Positions 60,815 to 64,000 of a stretch of DNA of 64,000 nucleotides are shown here, in pieces. The notes beneath the pieces are model-generated. The model did not search any database. It saw only the letters and a program-made list of their open reading frames with translations, and was not told the origin of the DNA. A program made the translations under genes and the position numbers. This stretch comes from Ga0077536 sp943370145 (GTDB lineage Bacteria; Pseudomonadota; Gammaproteobacteria; Ga0077536). The stretch is taken from NCBI GenBank assembly GCA_943370145.1, contig CALRPY020000011.1, positions 30,827-94,826 of the forward strand, written 5' to 3'. Every line of letters begins with the position of its first letter. The stretch's first letter is position 1.

Positions 60815-61958
60815 TCGGCGCCGCATGCTCGCGCTTGCGCTGGGCACCCTGACGGCCGGCGGCGCCGCCTTTTGGTGGCGTACACGGCAGGCGGATCCGC
60901 CCGGCGCGGTGACGGCGATACTCCGCGACGGCGAACACAACGCAGGCTTCGAACGGGTGCTCGGGCCACGGCCCTTCGAGTTTCCCCGCGATCACGCGGC
61001 GCATCCCGGCTTTCGCCACGAATGGTGGTACGTGACAGGGCATCTCGCCGACGACGCGCGTCGCGAATACGGTTTCCAGCTGACCTTCTTCCGCTACGCG
61101 CTGACGCCGCAGGCGCCGACATCACCGTCACGCTGGCGCAGCCGCGAACTCGTGCTCGCGCACTTCGCGCTGACCGACACGACGAACCGGCGCTTTCACC
61201 ACGCAACGCGACGCGCGCGCGCCGCGCTGGATCTCGCGGGCGCGGACGAACACGCGCCCCGCGTGTGGATACGCGACTGGATGCTGGCCCTCGATGAACA
61301 GGACGGCCAACGCTGGCTGCTGCGGGCGAACGCGCGCAATCACGCGCTCGATCTCGCGCTCACCGCCATGAAGCCGGTGGTGCTGCAGGGCGAAGGCGGT
61401 TACTCGCAGAAGAGCGATGCAGCGGGCAATGCGTCGCACTACTACTCCCTGCCGCGGCTTGCCGTGGCGGGGACGGCGCGCGTGGGCCGGAATACCCTGC
61501 CAGTGAACGGGCAGGCTTGGCTGGACCGCGAGTGGGGCACGAGCGCGCTGGGCGCGACGCAGCGTGGCTGGGACTGGTTCGCGCTGCAGTTGGCTGACGG
61601 CCGGGAACTCACCTTCTACCGGCTGCGCGACCTCGCCGGCCGCACCGATCCGCACAGCCGTGGCCTCCTCATCGATGCTCATGGCGCAGCAAGCGCATTG
61701 CGCGCGGACGCGGTGACGCTGGAGCCGCAACGCTGGTGGCGCAGCCCGCGCACGGGTGTCGAATATCCGGTCGACTGGCGGGTGCGCGTACCGTCGGCCG
61801 GCCTGGCACTCGAGCTGCGCGCGCGAATCGACGCGCAGGAGTGGACGGACGAACTGCGCTACTGGGAAGGACAGGTAGAGGTGCGCGGGCGCGACGGCGG
61901 CAAGACGATCGCGGGCCTCGGTTACCTGGAAATGACGGGCTACGAGGGCGCGGGCTAG
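60807..61958 (+). CDS. AttH/CrtC-like lipocalin-fold protein
   Basis: 383 residues with an N-terminal membrane or signal segment (MLALALGTLTAGGAAFWW). It has the signature FPRDHAAHPGFRHEWWYVTGHL and a second half with GQAWLDREWGTSALGATQRGWDWFALQL, matching the AttH/carotenoid 1,2-hydratase-like family of two lipocalin-like domains. These genes usually follow a LolD/FtsX pair, as here (8-bp overlap). The substrate is unknown; a link to lipid or envelope processing is an inference. Confidence 0.88.
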   Translation: MTDRRRMLALALGTLTAGGAAFWWRTRQADPPGAVTAILRDGEHNAGFERVLGPRPFEFPRDHAAHPGFRHEWWYVTGHLADDARREYGFQLTFFRYALTPQAPTSPSRWRSRELVLAHFALTDTTNRRFHHATRRARAALDLAGADEHAPRVWIRDWMLALDEQDGQRWLLRANARNHALDLALTAMKPVVLQGEGGYSQKSDAAGNASHYYSLPRLAVAGTARVGRNTLPVNGQAWLDREWGTSALGATQRGWDWFALQLADGRELTFYRLRDLAGRTDPHSRGLLIDAHGAASALRADAVTLEPQRWWRSPRTGVEYPVDWRVRVPSAGLALELRARIDAQEWTDELRYWEGQVEVRGRDGGKTIAGLGYLEMTGYEGAG

Positions 61959-62026
61959 ACGCCCGGCCGGGGGGGGGGGAACGCAAAAATGCCAGCCGGA
62001 TGTAGGCGCAGCGCCAGCGGATACGA

Positions 62027-62067
62027 CCTCACCCGCCCGCTGCGCGGCCGGCCTCTCCCGGAGCGGG
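62027..62067 (-). repeat. REP-like mosaic element, copy C (inverted)
   Basis: CCTCACCCGCC ... GGCCTCTCCCGGAGCGGG, the reverse-complement arrangement of the elements at 57406 and 62761, with an altered middle. Confidence 0.6.
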
Positions 62068-62357
62068 CTGTCTACTGGTCACATTTGTGCTCAAGCGTTG
62101 GGCTTCCTGCGTCAGCCCAACCTACCCACCTGGTCACATGCGTGTCCACCATAGTGAAACTGGCCGTTTCCGCGGCACGAGAAGGCGAATTTTCACCACG
62201 GAGTACGGAGGACACGGAGAAGAACCGTGAATTGACGGATGCGCCTCCGCTGCGGCAGTGCCTTCCAGGCGTCACCTGTCTACGCCATTCCACCGCGGTG
62301 TTCTCGGCGTTCGGTGGCAAAAAGCGCCAGCACCGTGCGGCGTTCAGGGCGTGGGGG

Positions 62358-62690
62358 AAAGGTGTCAGATTTGAAATCTGACACCTTTGCCCCCTCAGGC
62401 TTGAGGGGGCGGGGCCCAGCTCTCCGACAGGCGCGGGGGATGCATGCGCGTTATGACCGTTGCTGTGAAACTGCTTGCCCGCTGCCAAATCGAGGCGAGG
62501 AAAGGAGAAAAGGTGTCAGATTTGAAGTCTGACACCTTTCCCACCTCAGGCCTGAGGGGGCGGGGCCCAGCTCCCCGACAGGCGCGGGGGATGCACGCGC
62601 GTCATGACCGTTGCTGTGAAACTGCTTGCCCGCTGCCAAATCGAGGCGAGGAAAGCAGAAAAGGTGTCAGATTTTAAATCTGACACCTTT
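62358..62690. repeat. 151-bp tandem repeat, two units plus a terminal palindrome
   Basis: Three 31-bp palindromes at 62358-62388, 62509-62539 and 62660-62690 recur with an exact 151-bp period. The first has a central G and perfect arms, the second one mismatch (AAGTCT), the third a central T. Between them is a nearly identical spacer with GGGGGCGGGGCCCAGCT, GACCGTTGCTGTGAAACTG and AAATCGAGGCGAGGAAAG. The arms equal copy 1 at 47183. Confidence 0.92.
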
Positions 62691-62760
62691 TCTCCGCCCC
62701 GGAGCGGGAGCGGCGAAGAGTCGTGTCTCGGCGCTGCCGCTCACTCACGAGGCGCTGTTT

Positions 62761-62805
62761 CACCTCTCCCGCTCCGGGAGAGGTCGACGAAGGCGGCGGG
62801 TGAGG
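62761..62805 (+). repeat. REP-like mosaic element, copy B
   Basis: CACCTCTCCC GCTCC GGGAGAGGTCGACG followed by AAGGCGGCGGGTGAGG, nearly identical to the element at 57406-57454. It lies just downstream of ppnN. Confidence 0.75.
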
Positions 62806-62847
62806 GTCGCTTGAACCCGGCGCAGCGCCGGCAGAAACAACCCGCCC

Positions 62848-64000
62848 CTATCCCGCGAGCCGGTAACAGGGCGTATACGGCCGCCCGGACAGTCGCATGC
62901 GACCCTGGGCGACGAACTGGCGCAGCAGTTCGTCGAGCGCGCCGATGATCGACTGCTCGCCGCTCAGTTCGAACGGCCCGCGACGCTCGACGGCGCGGAT
63001 GCCATCCTCCTTCACGTTGCCGCTGACGAGACCGGAGAAGGCCCGCCGCAGGTTGCAGGCGAGCTCGTGGGTCGGCAAATCGCGGCTCAGATGCAGCGCG
63101 GCCATGGCTTCGTGGGTCGCGACGAAAGGCTGCTGGAACGGCGAGTCGATGTGCAGCAGCCAGTTGAAGTAGGCCGCGTCGTCGTTGTCGTCGCGGAACT
63201 GGAGCGCGCGATCCACGCCCCGCCGCATGCGCGCGGCGACCCGCGCCGGGTCGTCGATGATGATCTCGTAGCGCTTCGCGAACGCGTCCCCCAGCACGCG
63301 CCGGATGAAACCGTCGAGCAGCGCGAAATAGGCGGCACTGCCCGCCGGCCCGGTCAGCACCACGGGCAGCTCCATTTCCTGGTTGTCGGGATGGGCGAGC
63401 ACGCCCAGCAGGTAGAGGATTTCCTCGGCAGTGCCGACGCCGCCGGGAAAGACCACGATGCCGTGGCCAAGCCGGACGAAGGCCTCGAGGCGCTTTTCGA
63501 TGTCCGGCATGATGACCAGGTCATTGACGATCGGGTTCGGCGCCTCGGCCGCGATGATGCCCGGCTCGGTGATGCCGATATAGCGCCCGTCGTAGATGCG
63601 CTGCTTGGCGTGGGCGATCGTCGCCCCCTTCATCGGCCCCTTCATGGCGCCCGGGCCGCAGCCCGTGCAGATGTCCATGCCGCGCAGGCCCATCTGGTAA
63701 CCGACATCCTTGCAGTACTCGTATTCGACCCGGCCAATCGAGTGGCCGCCCCAGCACACCGCAACCCCCCGCTGGGTCCCGGGACGCATCAGGCCCGCGT
63801 GGCGCAGGATGTGGAAGACGGCGTCGGTGATCCCCGCCGGGGTGCCGAGATCGAAGCGCTCGCGCTGCGCCAGTTCCCCGCCCGTGTAGATGATGTCCCG
63901 CAGCACCGCGAAAAGTTGCTGCTGGACGCCCCGGATCATGACCCCGTCGACGAAGGCATTCGACGGCGCGTTGCGCAGGTGCACCCGCAAGCCGCGGTCG
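62848..64000 (-). CDS. ppnN: PpnN/YgdH-type nucleotide 5'-monophosphate nucleosidase, 5' end cut by window
   Basis: The frame is open to the window edge, so about 70 N-terminal residues are missing; the TTG at 63990 is not a true start. The visible part contains AFVDGVMIRGVQQQLFAVLRDI (DUF4478 end), the LOG core VCWGGHSIGRVEYEY ... CTGCGPGAMKGPMKGA ... IMPDIEKRLEAFVRLGHGIVVFPGGVGTAEEILYLLGVL, and the C-terminal domain FSGLVSGNVKEDGIRAVE. The GGxGTxxE motif is the catalytic/phosphate-binding site. E. coli PpnN cleaves nucleotide monophosphates and is regulated by (p)ppGpp. Ends at YTPCYRLAG, the family's usual end. Confidence 0.95.
   Translation of the reverse strand, partial: DRGLRVHLRNAPSNAFVDGVMIRGVQQQLFAVLRDIIYTGGELAQRERFDLGTPAGITDAVFHILRHAGLMRPGTQRGVAVCWGGHSIGRVEYEYCKDVGYQMGLRGMDICTGCGPGAMKGPMKGATIAHAKQRIYDGRYIGITEPGIIAAEAPNPIVNDLVIMPDIEKRLEAFVRLGHGIVVFPGGVGTAEEILYLLGVLAHPDNQEMELPVVLTGPAGSAAYFALLDGFIRRVLGDAFAKRYEIIIDDPARVAARMRRGVDRALQFRDDNDDAAYFNWLLHIDSPFQQPFVATHEAMAALHLSRDLPTHELACNLRRAFSGLVSGNVKEDGIRAVERRGPFELSGEQSIIGALDELLRQFVAQGRMRLSGRPYTPCYRLAG

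Larger units (their letters stand above)
61959..62847. repeat. Repeat-rich intergenic region between convergent genes
   Basis: About 890 bp without a gene. It holds: a G-run near 61970-61979; an inverted REP-like mosaic (62027-62067); a dispersed CACGGAG-type repeat near 62191-62221; the 151-bp tandem repeat with palindromes (62358-62690); and a REP-like mosaic (62761-62805). Confidence 0.85.

Noticed and set aside
58247..60940. An 897-codon minus-strand frame opposite the FtsX-like permease
   Set aside because: High-GC antisense shadow without recognisable domains; the plus strand encodes a clear ABC permease.

Overview
The window reads as high-GC proteobacterial DNA, most likely Gammaproteobacteria: class II (B12-dependent) ribonucleotide reductase split as NrdJa/NrdJb, HemN behind an FNR/ANR-type box, an MscK-sized mechanosensitive channel, PpnN, AmtB behind a sigma-54-type promoter, and REP-like intergenic repeats. 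No species can be named from the sequence alone. The window has two halves that meet at a tRNA-Val(GAC) gene at about 30.44-30.51 kb.

Left half (1-30.4 kb): an integrative element carrying a defence island. It begins with the end of a TraG-type conjugation gene that stops early. A minus-strand operon follows: MORC-like GHKL ATPase, Z1 helicase-like ATPase, DUF4420 PD-(D/E)XK nuclease and AIPR protein. Then come a plus-strand PUA/EVE-like + zinc ribbon + DUF3883 putative nuclease, and a minus-strand Dcm-type C5 methyltransferase, Vsr nuclease and EcoRII-type endonuclease. After a decayed IS3-family transposase there is an integrase-like gene, an OLD-family ATPase/Toprim nuclease, and the minus-strand maintenance module of a PFGI-1/SPI-7-type ICE: ParA, ParB, DUF2857, a small wHTH protein, STY4528-like, PFL_4669-like, a small unknown, DUF3577 (STY4534-like), RadC and DUF932. 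Three of these genes have the same kind of hairpin in their 5' leader, resembling the radC RNA motif. A sigma-like regulator, an excisionase-like gene and a tyrosine integrase abut the 3' end of tRNA-Val, the probable attachment site.

Right half (30.4-64 kb): ordinary chromosome. uvrB, tRNA-Asn, nrdJb/nrdJa, hemN, an mscK-like channel gene, a small secreted protein, an MBL hydrolase, a flippase-like membrane protein, a GT2 glycosyltransferase, amtB, and a YafJ-type glutamine amidotransferase. Next is a seven-gene minus-strand nitrogen operon (substrate-binding protein, permease, ATPase, two DUF1989 proteins, biotin carboxylase, allophanate hydrolase) preceded by a clear guanidine-I (ykkC) riboswitch. 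The riboswitch and gene set point to guanidine, rather than urea, as the substrate. A LolD/FtsX-type ABC exporter with an AttH/CrtC-like protein follows, and the window ends inside ppnN.

Intergenic DNA in the chromosomal half carries a family of perfect 31-bp palindromes, including a 151-bp tandem repeat. They occur only between convergent genes here. A second REP-like mosaic element is also present.
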